Assembly (NCBI RefSeq): GCF_900129545.1
Contig: NZ_FQWB01000007.1
Location: forward strand, 1 to 64,000
Direction: 5' to 3'
Source: Flavobacterium fluvii
Lineage (GTDB): Bacteria > Bacteroidota > Bacteroidia > Flavobacteriales > Flavobacteriaceae
Length of the DNA: 64,000 bases
Part shown: positions 5,193 to 14,996 of the stretch, piece after piece
Layout: every line of letters starts with the position of its first letter
How positions within the stretch are numbered: the first letter of the stretch is position 1
Program-made: the position numbers and the translations under genes
Notes under the pieces: model-generated
What the model saw: the letters and a program-made list of their open reading frames with translations, nothing else
What the model was told of the DNA's origin: nothing
The model's database searches: none

Positions 5193-7940
5193 ATGCTAAA
5201 AACAAAAACTTTTGCTCTCCTTTTATTCCTAATTCAAAATTGCTATTTGTATTCACAAGAAATACTGCCATTTGTTGAAAATTACAGCAAGTTGCATTAT
5301 CATGGAGACAACCAGATATGGAATGTTGCCCAGGGAAATGACAAGGCAATGTATTTTGCAAACAATCATTATTTGTTGCGATATGACGGCGTGATGTGGG
5401 AAAAATATACACTTCCCAACAAAACCATCATTCGTTCCATCATGATAGAAGGAGACAAGATTTACTCCGGCTCTTATAAAGAATTTGGGTATTGGCACAG
5501 AAAAGACGGTAAAATGCATTATGTGTCTATTACCAAAAACCTGCGACTATTTGATGAAAAAGACAATGAAGAAATCTGGAAAATTTTCAAATTTAACGGG
5601 TCAATTTATTTTCAGTCCTTTAATGTTGTTTTTATCTATAATGGCAAGCATATCCAAAAAACCAGATTTCCATTTCTAATATCTTATTGTTTTGTAGTTG
5701 AAAAAAACCTGTATGTGGCATCTGTGGAAAAAGGAATTTTCAAGATGGATGGCACTAGAATTACTCGACCAAAAGGATGGAATGTTCCCAAAAACACAGT
5801 TGTTCATGCCATTGAAAAACATCAGGGCAAAGTATATGTTTTTAGCCAGAAAAAAGGAATTTTTATCCACGAAAACAACAATCTCACAGCTTGGCATAAT
5901 CCCTTAAATGAAATATTAAAAACAGTCACCATCAATGTGGCAAGGTTTACAAAAAACAATCAGCTGATTATCGGTACAGGCAATAAGGGGATTTATGTTT
6001 TTGACTTGAATACCAATACCTACAAAAATATCGATCGTGACAATGTCTTGATGAATAACTCCATTTTGAGTATCGGTTTTGATAAAGAGGACGATTTGTG
6101 GCTGGGACTGGACAATGGCATTGCCCATGTTGAAGTAAATTCTCCCATCTCCATATTTTACGATAATTCCGGAATTTTAGGCTCTGTATATTCCGTGGCA
6201 ACTACCACGAAAGGGTATCTGATTGCTTCCAATCACGGCGTTTTCGAATATGAATCAGGGAAATTTACCATGCTTCCCAATACTCAAGGACAAGCTTGGA
6301 ATATTACCAAAATTGATGATAAATACATTATTGGCCACAACGATGGCACATTCTGTTACGACAATGGTTCTTTTTATAAAATCAACAATGTAAACGGTGG
6401 TTGGAATTTATCAAAAAGCAGCATTAACAATACCTGTTTTCAGTCAACCTATAGTGGAATTTTAGTTTATGACGACATTACTAAATCAACCGAGCATAAA
6501 ACAATTAAAGAGATACTGAAACCCATAAAATATGTGGCACAAAATAAAAAGAACGAAATTTTTGCTGCCGATAATTATCGTGGTTTATACCGGGTTCTAT
6601 ACAACGATGGGTATCAAACAATAAAGGTTGAAAATATTACCCAACTAAGCAAGATAGAAAATGATTTTGGAGTCAAGATTTTCGAATTCAGGAAAGAAAT
6701 TCTCTTCTTGATCAACAATTCTTGGTATACTTATAATTCATTGACCAACAAGTTGGAAGAGAACGAAATGTTCAATGAGAATTTCAAAAACATTTCGGAT
6801 GTCGTGGCCATTGACGAAAGTCATTTTGTGGTGCTTCAAGATGGAATTTTATATCATATTTATGCCAATGGCAATAAGTTCGTTTGGAATATCATTCAGG
6901 AGAAATATTATAAAGGAAAATTGATTAACGACAACTTGAAGATTTTTAGAGACAAAAATAATTACTTGTTGAATCTGGATGATGGTTTTATTTCACTTCA
7001 ATTAAAAACCGGCAACAAGCAAAATCTAGACCTTAAAATAGAAGCCTTCAACAATCAAAATCTTGTTGGTGATGATGATAAAATCAATTTTAATTCAGAA
7101 TTAAGAATTCATGTCGTTTCAGGAATTTATGGCGCCAGAAAACCCAATTTGTTTTACAAACTCAATGACACAAAAAACTTTGTACCCATTATTGATGGTT
7201 TGATTGTATTGAACAACTTAAGCAGCGGACTTCATTCTGTTGTTATTTACAAGAACGATGGCGTTAGTTATGATGAGCTTTCCAGTTTTGATTTTAAAGT
7301 GGCGCAACCTTGGTATTTTTCTTTTTGGATGATATTGTTGTATGCCGTTTTGATTGGAGTTGTTTTCTTTTTCTATTATAAATGGAACAAGTTGCGTTAC
7401 ATTCAAAAATTGAAATTGCAAGAAGAAGAACTAAAACACCAGAAAGAAATTCTAGAAATGGAATTGAAAGCAGAGAATGAATTGAATATCCAAGAATACG
7501 AAAAACACATCCTGGAACTTGAATTGCAAACCAAATCATCCGAAGTTGCAGGAAAATCATTGTCCATAGCCAAGCAAAGTGAAATGATTGACAATATTAT
7601 TCAAATCTTGGATTCTGAAAAAGATTTCAACAAACTAAAAAGCGAAATCAAAAAAGCAATCAAGATTAATGAGGTAAACAAACACGAATGGGAAATCTTC
7701 GAAACCAATCTAAACCAGATTCACAACGAGTTCATCATTAGTCTTTCCAAAAAGTTTCCAAACCTTACTTCAAAGGACATAAAATTATGTGTTTATCTCA
7801 AAATGAATCTTTCTTCCAAAGAAATTGCTCCGATGATGAACATCTCGTTTAGGGGTGTGGAACTTCACCGTTATCGTTTGAGAAAGAAATTAAACCTCTC
7901 TCAAGAGGAAAATTTGTCCAATTTTTTAGTTACTATATAA
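5193..7940 (+). CDS. membrane-spanning beta-propeller sensor with LuxR-type HTH (PUL regulator)
   Basis: The 915-residue protein has a signal peptide (about 1-21), a periplasmic part with repeated propeller-blade motifs (for example WNVAQGNDKAMYFANN, DDLWLGLDNGIAHV, KGYLIASNHGVFEY) to about residue 610, a triple-Tyr-like beta-sandwich (about 640-703), one membrane helix (about 707-730), a long coiled coil (about 733-800) and a cytoplasmic LuxR-type helix-turn-helix at about 857-910 (LSSKEIAPMMNISFRGVELHRYRLRKKL). There is no histidine kinase domain, so signal and DNA binding are on one chain. Related proteins sit beside SusC/SusD pairs and activate them on glycan binding. It is followed by the SusC gene 244 bases downstream, which is its likely target. 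Confidence 0.85.
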   Translation: MLKTKTFALLLFLIQNCYLYSQEILPFVENYSKLHYHGDNQIWNVAQGNDKAMYFANNHYLLRYDGVMWEKYTLPNKTIIRSIMIEGDKIYSGSYKEFGYWHRKDGKMHYVSITKNLRLFDEKDNEEIWKIFKFNGSIYFQSFNVVFIYNGKHIQKTRFPFLISYCFVVEKNLYVASVEKGIFKMDGTRITRPKGWNVPKNTVVHAIEKHQGKVYVFSQKKGIFIHENNNLTAWHNPLNEILKTVTINVARFTKNNQLIIGTGNKGIYVFDLNTNTYKNIDRDNVLMNNSILSIGFDKEDDLWLGLDNGIAHVEVNSPISIFYDNSGILGSVYSVATTTKGYLIASNHGVFEYESGKFTMLPNTQGQAWNITKIDDKYIIGHNDGTFCYDNGSFYKINNVNGGWNLSKSSINNTCFQSTYSGILVYDDITKSTEHKTIKEILKPIKYVAQNKKNEIFAADNYRGLYRVLYNDGYQTIKVENITQLSKIENDFGVKIFEFRKEILFLINNSWYTYNSLTNKLEENEMFNENFKNISDVVAIDESHFVVLQDGILYHIYANGNKFVWNIIQEKYYKGKLINDNLKIFRDKNNYLLNLDDGFISLQLKTGNKQNLDLKIEAFNNQNLVGDDDKINFNSELRIHVVSGIYGARKPNLFYKLNDTKNFVPIIDGLIVLNNLSSGLHSVVIYKNDGVSYDELSSFDFKVAQPWYFSFWMILLYAVLIGVVFFFYYKWNKLRYIQKLKLQEEELKHQKEILEMELKAENELNIQEYEKHILELELQTKSSEVAGKSLSIAKQSEMIDNIIQILDSEKDFNKLKSEIKKAIKINEVNKHEWEIFETNLNQIHNEFIISLSKKFPNLTSKDIKLCVYLKMNLSSKEIAPMMNISFRGVELHRYRLRKKLNLSQEENLSNFLVTI

Positions 7941-8097
7941 TTTATCTCGTTAAATTTTAAGGATATTTTATTTTTAAACCACTTTTTATACATTATTACA
8001 ATACATCATTACTACATCATATCAATATGTTAAAGCTATTTTTGTTAGCACACAATATATTGATTTTCAGTAAAATATATCTATTTTTTTTGATTTT

Positions 8098-8132
8098 GAT
8101 GTACTCATGTAGTAGGACTACATGATGTACTA
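8098..8132. promoter_or_regulatory. palindromic site upstream of susC, candidate operator
   Basis: CATGTAG (8106-8112) and CTACATG (8118-8124) are exact inverted repeats around TAGGA. They are flanked on both sides by GATGTACT or its near copy (8098-8105 and 8124-8131), so the whole block is a nested repeat. A related ACTACATCAT lies at about 8010-8019. The block is about 55 bases before the SusC start, downstream of a TATTTTTG box at 8037-8044. It is a good candidate site for the preceding HTH regulator. Confidence 0.5.
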
Positions 8133-8184
8133 CAACGTTGTAATTGCTTAAATTGGCTCTACTAACTTAATCAATCAAAAACTT

Positions 8185-11178
8185 ATGAGAAATTTTATTT
8201 TTAGCTTTTTAGCACTATTGCTACTACCGGCTTACATGTCGGGTCAGGCAATTAAAGGAAAAGTAGTGGATGGTAGTGGATTGGGAATTCCCGGAGCCAT
8301 TATTGTTGCTCAAGAATCCAAAACTACCGCTGAGACAGATTTCGACGGTAATTTTACCATAAATGCCAAAACTGGTGAAATTCTGAAGATTTCAATGTTG
8401 GGGTTTGACGCTGTTTCTGTAGCGGCAACTTCCGATTTAATGAATATCAATTTAAAAGAATCGCAAGACACCGCACTGAAAGAAGTTGTGGTCATTGGTT
8501 ATGGAACTGCCAAGAAAAGAGACTTGACAGGTTCGATCGTGAAAGTTCAGGCAAAAGAAATTGCCGACAAGCCCAACCCCAACCCCATAGTTTCGGTTCA
8601 GGGTAAAGTGGCCGGTCTTTCAATCGTCAATTCTGGAAAACCAGGTGAAGATCCCGATGTCAGAATTCGTGGTACGGTGAGTCGATATCAAACCAAACCA
8701 CTCTACGTGGTTGACGGAATATTTTGTGACGACATCAAATTCATGAATGCTTCCGACATCGAATCCATGGAAATTTTGAAAGACGCCTCCTCTTTGGCTA
8801 TTTTTGGTGTGCGAGGTGCAAATGGTGTAATCATTGTTACTTCCAAAAGAGCAAAAAACGGTAAAACCACCGTAAATTACAATACTTCCATCGGATTTAA
8901 AAACATAACCGATACGCCGTCATTAACAAATGCAAGTCAATTCAGGACGTTATATGATGAACAAAGAAGCAATCAAGGCTTGGCACCTTATTCTCAATAC
9001 GCTTTGTTCAATGCTGACACAAATTGGATTGATCAAATTAAAAATGACAATGCAACCATCATTACACATAACTTGAGTGTGTCAAATGGCACAGATAAAA
9101 ACAAGTTTTATTTAGGATTGGGATATATAGAAGATCAAGGATTAATTGATTACGAAAAATACAAAAAATTCACCTTCAATATTAACAACGAAACTCAACT
9201 AACAGAGTCCATCAAAATTGGAGTGGCAATGAATGGTTATACTTCTTCTCTACCCCAGTTGCATAATTTTGAAAGTTCCTTGAGAGCAACCCCAATTGTT
9301 GCTCCACGAAATGCCGAAGGAATCTACAATCAATTGCCGTTGGAAATTGGCGCCGCCCAAATTGGCAATCCACTTGCAAATGTGGAGGGAAAACAATTCA
9401 CGCAATTGAATGAAGAAACCAAATACATTGCCAATGCTTTTGCAGAAATAAAAATCATTGAAGGTCTAAAATTCAGAGGGTCTTATTTGTCTGACAACAG
9501 TTACAGTAAAGGAAGAGGCTATACTCCTGTTTTTGATGTTTACGTATCCGAGACGGATCAGTTAACTCCATACGGAGGAAATGCCCTTACAAACGTCAAT
9601 CAGTTTAAAAATGATTTCAAAAGAGCACAACAGGATTATAACTTTACCTATAATAAAGTTTTTGGAAAACATGATTTTACGCTTTTGGCCGGCTACAACC
9701 GATTGGAAGAAAATTTTGAAGGACTGAACGGAACTGTCAAACAATTTGTTGGCGGCGAACCCATTCCTTATGATAAAAGATGGTGGTATCTAAATGTTTA
9801 TCCTTACGGAGACCCTACAACGCGTTTTGCCAATTCAGACCAATGGGACAGGTCAAGCGTGTCGTATTTGGCTCGTATTTTGTACAATTATGATGGAAAA
9901 TACATAGTGAATGCCTCTTTCCGTCGAGATGGTTCTTCTGAACTTAGCGAAGAAAACCGTTTCCAAAACTTTTGGTCTGTTGGAGCCGCCTGGGACATCG
10001 TCAAAGAAGATTTCATGAAAGACCAAACCATTTTTAACCAATTGAAAGTTAAAGGTTCTTATGGTATTTTAGGGAATCAATATTCATCCATTCATTATCC
10101 GGCATATCCAGCATATACTACTGGAAGTTCGGCTATTTTTGGAGAATCCGTGGTTCCGGCCTATGTGTTGGCCTACCGAAACAATCCAAATTTGCAATGG
10201 GAAACCGTAACTTCTTATGAAGCAGGATTGGAAATGAAGCTTTTGGATAACAGATTGAGTTTTGAAACGGCTTATTTCAACAAAACAACCAAAGATTTAT
10301 TGACTTTTGTTGACCTTGGAAGCGAAAAATTCTATACCAATGCGGGAGAAATCGAAAATAAAGGATTTGAATTTACGGCTTCTTGGAATGATGAAATAAA
10401 TGATGATTTGAGTTATTCAATCAGTGGTAATGCCACTACACTAAAAAATGTCGTGAAATCAGTTTACGAACCTGGATTCCAAGTTTTTGACGGCCCTTCC
10501 ATACTTACGGCAGGTTCTCCTATTGGTTCATTCTACGGATATGTCGTGGATGGCGTTTACCAATCGTATGCCGATGTACTCGCCTCTGCACCAAGTTCAT
10601 TGGGTGATTACGGTCCTGGAGATTTCAAATATAAAGATGTAAACGGTGACGGAAAAATCAATACCGATGACAGAACCATAATTGGTAATCCAACTCCAGA
10701 TGTCATGTACGGTTTCTCATTGAGTGCAACGTATAAACAATTTTCATTGTCGCTTGATTTTCAAGGGGTTTATGGAAACGAAATTTACAGGGATTGGGGT
10801 AATGGTTCCACATTTGCACCATTCAATTATAGAACGGAAAGATTGGACAGATGGACCGGAGCTGGCACATCAAACTGGGAACCAAGGCTAAACGATGGTT
10901 CTGGTTACAATAAATTGGCTTCAACTTACATGATTGAGGACGGTAGTTACTTGAGACTAAGAAATGTACAGTTGGCTTATGATTTTGATTCCAAATTTTT
11001 GGAGAAAACATTTATCCAAAGTTTAAGGCTATTCTTGAATTCACAGAATCCAATTACTTGGGCTCATAATTCAGGGTTTACTCCAGAAGCCGGCGGATCG
11101 CCAATTTCATTTGGAAAAGACACGGGAGGATATCCTCTTCCAGCGATTACATCTATTGGTTTGAACGCAACTTTTTAA
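8185..11178 (+). CDS. SusC/RagA family TonB-linked outer membrane transporter
   Basis: The 997-residue protein has a signal peptide (about 1-20), a CarboxypepD-reg-like domain (about 21-95, IKGKVVDGSGLGIPGAIIVA ... TDFDGNFTI), the SusC signature VVVIGYGTAKKRDLTGSI (about 100-118), a plug domain with VRIRG and LYVVDG, and a long C-terminal beta-barrel ending in an aromatic residue (LNATF). It imports oligosaccharides across the outer membrane with the SusD lipoprotein encoded 19 bases downstream, driven by TonB. The adjoining GH144 and GH3 genes suggest beta-1,2-glucooligosaccharides as cargo. Confidence 0.95.
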   Translation: MRNFIFSFLALLLLPAYMSGQAIKGKVVDGSGLGIPGAIIVAQESKTTAETDFDGNFTINAKTGEILKISMLGFDAVSVAATSDLMNINLKESQDTALKEVVVIGYGTAKKRDLTGSIVKVQAKEIADKPNPNPIVSVQGKVAGLSIVNSGKPGEDPDVRIRGTVSRYQTKPLYVVDGIFCDDIKFMNASDIESMEILKDASSLAIFGVRGANGVIIVTSKRAKNGKTTVNYNTSIGFKNITDTPSLTNASQFRTLYDEQRSNQGLAPYSQYALFNADTNWIDQIKNDNATIITHNLSVSNGTDKNKFYLGLGYIEDQGLIDYEKYKKFTFNINNETQLTESIKIGVAMNGYTSSLPQLHNFESSLRATPIVAPRNAEGIYNQLPLEIGAAQIGNPLANVEGKQFTQLNEETKYIANAFAEIKIIEGLKFRGSYLSDNSYSKGRGYTPVFDVYVSETDQLTPYGGNALTNVNQFKNDFKRAQQDYNFTYNKVFGKHDFTLLAGYNRLEENFEGLNGTVKQFVGGEPIPYDKRWWYLNVYPYGDPTTRFANSDQWDRSSVSYLARILYNYDGKYIVNASFRRDGSSELSEENRFQNFWSVGAAWDIVKEDFMKDQTIFNQLKVKGSYGILGNQYSSIHYPAYPAYTTGSSAIFGESVVPAYVLAYRNNPNLQWETVTSYEAGLEMKLLDNRLSFETAYFNKTTKDLLTFVDLGSEKFYTNAGEIENKGFEFTASWNDEINDDLSYSISGNATTLKNVVKSVYEPGFQVFDGPSILTAGSPIGSFYGYVVDGVYQSYADVLASAPSSLGDYGPGDFKYKDVNGDGKINTDDRTIIGNPTPDVMYGFSLSATYKQFSLSLDFQGVYGNEIYRDWGNGSTFAPFNYRTERLDRWTGAGTSNWEPRLNDGSGYNKLASTYMIEDGSYLRLRNVQLAYDFDSKFLEKTFIQSLRLFLNSQNPITWAHNSGFTPEAGGSPISFGKDTGGYPLPAITSIGLNATF

Positions 11179-11197
11179 CATTAAAACTTGAATAAAA

Positions 11198-12664
11198 ATG
11201 AGAAATTTTAAATCTATACTATATATATCGCTACTGGCCGTTGTTGCATTACCGACCTTAAATTCATGTAATGACGATGATTTTTTAGACAGGAAACCAT
11301 TGGGTACCGCAGTGGAAGGAGATTTGCCGGCGGGAGGTTTTGAAGAAAAAGCTTTTGGTCTATACGGAAAAATGAGGACCCAAGGAGGTGTTACGGATTG
11401 GGACAGGTACTGGTTCCAAAATATTCGTTCAGACGATGCCATGAAAGGAAGTTTTCCCGGAGATGCCGCAACTAGAGGCAACATAATGGATCGTTTTGTT
11501 TATTCCACAACTGAATTTGCTGCCAATTGGGATGGTCATTACAGCTTGATTTTTGCCTGCAATGATTTGATTGCCGATGTTGACAATTCCGGAAAAACGG
11601 ATGCCGGAAGCATTATAAACAAAGCAGAGGCTTCAGCCATTCGTGGACTTGCTTATTTTGAATTGCGCAGGGATTATGGCGAAGTGCCCATTATCTTGAA
11701 AAAAATAGTCAGTCCAAGCGATGGAATCAAAGCAAAATCTACCGTTGCTGAAGTAGATGTCCAAATTATAAGTGACCTGGAATTTGCAGCAACCCATTTA
11801 CCTCTTAACTGGCCTGCTTATCCAGGCAGGGCAACCAAAGGTTTTGCCAATTCGATATTGGCCAAACTTTATTTGTACCAAGGCAATTGGGCAAAAGCAT
11901 TGGAAAAATCTGAAATCGTAATCAACTCAGGGCAATATACCCTTTTCAATTCGTACGAAACTTTATTCAAAGAGCAAGGTGACAATTGCAGTGAAGCCAT
12001 TTTTGAAGTGCAATTCCTGAGACAAAATGGTGTTGATTATTCGAACAATTATTTTGAATCACAAGGTTATAGGGGTTCGGGTGCTTGGGATTTAGGATGG
12101 GGATTCAATGTTCCTACCATTAATTTGTTCAATGCTTACGAAGTGGGAGATCCACGTAAAAACTCCACGATTCTTTTTTCTGGACAAGACGATGGCTACG
12201 GCAATGTGGTTCCTCTTAGTGTTGATCAGCCGTATTGGAACAAAAAAGCATATTCCACACCAAGTTACAGAGCCCTTCAAGGAACAGGAAAAAACTTTTG
12301 GTTTAACGTGAAAATCATTCGCTATGGCGATGTTATTTTAATGGCTGCCGAGGCTGCAAATGAACTGGGAAACAGAACAAAAGCGGCTGGTTATGTCAAC
12401 CAAATTCGTAAAAGAGCAAGAGGCAACACCGCTGGAATACTTCCTGACGTACCTGCAGATGCCAACCTCAAAAATGCAATAAAACACGAAAGAAGAATAG
12501 AATTGGCAATGGAAGGAGAACGTTTCTATGATTTAGTTCGTTGGGGTGATGCCACAACGGTATTGAGCAGTTTAGGATATCAGGACAAAAACAAATACTA
12601 TCCTATTCCCCAAACAGCCGTTGATCAATCTGGAGGGGTTTTAAAACAAAATCCTAATTATTAA
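11198..12664 (+). CDS. SusD/RagB family surface glycan-binding lipoprotein
   Basis: A 488-residue lipoprotein. The lipobox is LNSC followed by NDDDFLD, an acid-rich sequence like the Bacteroidota lipoprotein export signal for surface exposure. The helical SusD/TPR core is visible (KAEASAIRGLAYFELRRDYGEVP, AKLYLYQGNWAKALEKSE) and the C-terminal signature (HERRIELAMEGERFYDLVRWG) is complete. SusD proteins cap the SusC barrel and bind the incoming glycan. It is co-transcribed with susC. Confidence 0.95.
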   Translation: MRNFKSILYISLLAVVALPTLNSCNDDDFLDRKPLGTAVEGDLPAGGFEEKAFGLYGKMRTQGGVTDWDRYWFQNIRSDDAMKGSFPGDAATRGNIMDRFVYSTTEFAANWDGHYSLIFACNDLIADVDNSGKTDAGSIINKAEASAIRGLAYFELRRDYGEVPIILKKIVSPSDGIKAKSTVAEVDVQIISDLEFAATHLPLNWPAYPGRATKGFANSILAKLYLYQGNWAKALEKSEIVINSGQYTLFNSYETLFKEQGDNCSEAIFEVQFLRQNGVDYSNNYFESQGYRGSGAWDLGWGFNVPTINLFNAYEVGDPRKNSTILFSGQDDGYGNVVPLSVDQPYWNKKAYSTPSYRALQGTGKNFWFNVKIIRYGDVILMAAEAANELGNRTKAAGYVNQIRKRARGNTAGILPDVPADANLKNAIKHERRIELAMEGERFYDLVRWGDATTVLSSLGYQDKNKYYPIPQTAVDQSGGVLKQNPNY

Positions 12665-12710
12665 TAACCATTCCACTTAAAAAATAAATAAGATGAACAT
12701 CAATATAGCA

Positions 12711-13523
12711 ATGATTAAGAAAGCTTTCGGAATAGTGTTTATTTCGATGGTATTTATAGGATGTCAGGACATGGACAGACCGGAATTGGGAAACTATCCT
12801 ATAGATGAAAATCCTGTGGGAGGACCTTTGAAATTCTATGTCCCTTTTGACAACAACACGACAGATCCACTGCGGTTTGCCGTGGACAATATTCGTGCAA
12901 AATTTCCCACTGACAATCCTCTAACCCAAACCGAAGGAATAAATGGAAAAGCAGCGCAAGGAGGTGTGGCAAAAAAATTCATATCCTATTCGTCTGCAAA
13001 TGATTTTGCAGCTACAGCAGCGAGTTTTACAGTTTCATTTTGGGCAAAACACAAAGCACCAACCCAAACAGAATTTGCATTTGCACTGACAAGTGACAAC
13101 TGGGCAAAGGCGGCAATGTTTGTAATGGTGGAAGGAACAACTGCAAACCCGGTTTTGAAACTTTTTGTGGATGAACAGCCAAGCACGGGAGGTTCCGACA
13201 AATGGTTTGAATGGGTAAATGCCAAAGCTGTTCCTGGCATATTTGACGATCAATGGCATCATTATGCATTTGTTTATGATGGAACAATTTCAAAAATGGT
13301 GCTTTACAGAGATGGTGTGGCATACGAACCTCTTAGCCAATGGACAAATCATGGAAACATAAAATTCAACACTTCAAAAGTGGGTAGTTTTAGAATAGGA
13401 GGATCAGGAAATCCAGAAGAAGGATGGATGAACTCCTGGACTGGCGCATTGGATCAATTCAGGTTGTATGCTTCTGCATTGACTGCCGCAGAGGCAAACC
13501 AGTTGTTTACCGGGAAACTTTAA
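12711..13523 (+). CDS. LamG-domain surface lipoprotein, likely surface glycan-binding protein
   Basis: About 270 residues. The start at 12711 (MIKKAFG) is preferred over the ATG at 12693 because it gives a compact lipoprotein signal with lipobox FIGC. After a Pro-rich linker, residues from about 40 onward form a concanavalin A-like/LamG jelly roll (LKFYVPFDNN, ASFTVSFWAKHK, DDQWHHYAFVYDG, GALDQFRLYASALTAAEANQLF). No catalytic residues of the related hydrolase families are evident. Its place after SusD is that of SusE-like surface glycan-binding proteins. A hairpin terminator follows the gene. Confidence 0.8.
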   Translation: MIKKAFGIVFISMVFIGCQDMDRPELGNYPIDENPVGGPLKFYVPFDNNTTDPLRFAVDNIRAKFPTDNPLTQTEGINGKAAQGGVAKKFISYSSANDFAATAASFTVSFWAKHKAPTQTEFAFALTSDNWAKAAMFVMVEGTTANPVLKLFVDEQPSTGGSDKWFEWVNAKAVPGIFDDQWHHYAFVYDGTISKMVLYRDGVAYEPLSQWTNHGNIKFNTSKVGSFRIGGSGNPEEGWMNSWTGALDQFRLYASALTAAEANQLFTGKL

Positions 13524-13540
13524 AATTTAAATAAAAAGGA

Positions 13541-13575
13541 TTTGCCAAAGTGCAAAAGTACTTTGGCAAATTTTT
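13541..13575 (+). terminator. intrinsic terminator or attenuator within the PUL
   Basis: TTTGCCAAAGT (13541-13551) pairs perfectly with ACTTTGGCAAA (13560-13570) around an 8-base loop and is followed by TTTTT. It lies between the LamG lipoprotein gene and the GH144 gene, 13 bases before the latter's start codon, so it may lower expression of the enzymes relative to the SusCD importer. Confidence 0.75.
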
Positions 13576-13587
13576 ATACTTTACAGC

Positions 13588-14955
13588 ATGAAAAAAATCA
13601 AACTTTTATTAATCCCAACTTTTGTGTTTCTTTTATGTTGCAACAACAGTACAAAAGTTAATGAACAACCCATACAGCAGGAATCAGTTCAATTGACTGA
13701 TGTCGAAGCAATGGATCAGGTTCAAAAAGATGCCATAAAGTATTTTTGGGATTATGCGGAACCCAATTCAAAATTAGGAAGAGAGCGTTACCACACAGAC
13801 AATCCAGGTTTTGAAGCCAGTAAAGTAACCACTGGTGGTTCTGGTTTTGGACTAATGTCCCTGATTGTTGGAGTGGAAAGAGGTTTTATTCCAAGAGCCG
13901 AAGCCGTTACCCGAATGACCACTGCCATGGATTTTCTGGAAAAAGCAGATCGTTTTCACGGAGCTTGGGCACATTGGATGGATGGAAACACAGGAAAAGC
14001 CATTTCTTTTGGAAATAAAGACGACGGTGGAGACATAGTTGAAACTGCTTTTTTGTGCCAAGGATTGATTGCCGTTCGGGAGTATTTCAAAAACGGCAAC
14101 GTCCAAGAAAAAGCATTGGCTGCCAAAGCGGATAATTTATGGAAAGGTGTGGAATGGAGCTGGTACACCAATGGAGAAAATGCGATGTATTGGCATTGGT
14201 CACCCACATATCAATGGGAAATGAAATTCAAATTGGAAGGATACAATGAGTGTTTGATTGCTTACATTTTGGGTGCTGCTTCAACAACTCATCCGATTCC
14301 TGCCGCTGCATATCACGAAGGCTGGACACGAAACGGAACTATTGCAACCGACAAGACACAGTATGGAATTCCATTAATATTCAAATACAATACCGTTAGT
14401 GGAAATGCCGGTCCTTTGTTTTGGGCACAATATTCATACTTGGGATTAGATCCAAATAACTTGAAAGACAAATATGCGGATTATGGCGTTTTGACCCAGA
14501 ATCATGCCAAGATTATGGTACAGCACAGTCTGGTGAATCCAAAAAAATGGAAAGGCTATTCCGAAAAATGTTGGGGACTCACAGCCAGTTATTCCCGAAA
14601 TGCAGACGGAACAACTGGGTATTCTGCCCATGACACCGACAATGATTTAGGCGTAATTACTCCAACAGCCGCACTATCCTCTTTTCCGTACACGCCAATT
14701 GAGAGCATGAAGTTTTTACATTATTTATACGATGAAAACAAAGCAAAATATATTGGAATTGCTGGGCCTTATGATGCTTTTTCTCCCCATTTTAATTGGG
14801 TAACGCCGCGTTATTTAGCCATAGACCAAGGAACAATTGCTCCCATGATCGAGAACTATCGAACAGGCTTATTGTGGAAATTATTCATGAATGCACCCGA
14901 GGTAAAACAAGGCTTGTTGAATCTAGGTTTTCATTCAACGAAATACGGATTTTAG
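13588..14955 (+). CDS. GH144-type endo-beta-1,2-glucanase (glucoamylase-like fold lipoprotein)
   Basis: The 455-residue lipoprotein has lipobox LLCC near residue 18. It matches the 'glucoamylase family' alpha/alpha-barrel proteins now classed as GH144: KYFWDYAEPNSKLGRER, TGGSGFGLMSLIVGVERGFI, FHGAWAHWMDGNTG, DDGGDIVETAFLCQGL, WSPTYQWEMKFKLEGYNECL and FSPHFNWVTPRYLAIDQGT are all characteristic. GH144 enzymes cut linear and cyclic beta-1,2-glucan (sophoran) endolytically to sophorose-type products. It lies directly before a GH3 beta-glucosidase and probably acts on the cell surface or in the periplasm. Family placement is from memory of motifs. Confidence 0.8.
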   Translation: MKKIKLLLIPTFVFLLCCNNSTKVNEQPIQQESVQLTDVEAMDQVQKDAIKYFWDYAEPNSKLGRERYHTDNPGFEASKVTTGGSGFGLMSLIVGVERGFIPRAEAVTRMTTAMDFLEKADRFHGAWAHWMDGNTGKAISFGNKDDGGDIVETAFLCQGLIAVREYFKNGNVQEKALAAKADNLWKGVEWSWYTNGENAMYWHWSPTYQWEMKFKLEGYNECLIAYILGAASTTHPIPAAAYHEGWTRNGTIATDKTQYGIPLIFKYNTVSGNAGPLFWAQYSYLGLDPNNLKDKYADYGVLTQNHAKIMVQHSLVNPKKWKGYSEKCWGLTASYSRNADGTTGYSAHDTDNDLGVITPTAALSSFPYTPIESMKFLHYLYDENKAKYIGIAGPYDAFSPHFNWVTPRYLAIDQGTIAPMIENYRTGLLWKLFMNAPEVKQGLLNLGFHSTKYGF

Positions 14956-14996
14956 CCATTCAAACAGGAACAACAAGAACATATAAATACCATAGA

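Noticed and set aside
14796-14996. Longer N-terminus of the GH3 frame
   Set aside because: It overlaps the end of the GH144 gene and lacks a signal peptide; the ATG at 14997 begins a proper one.
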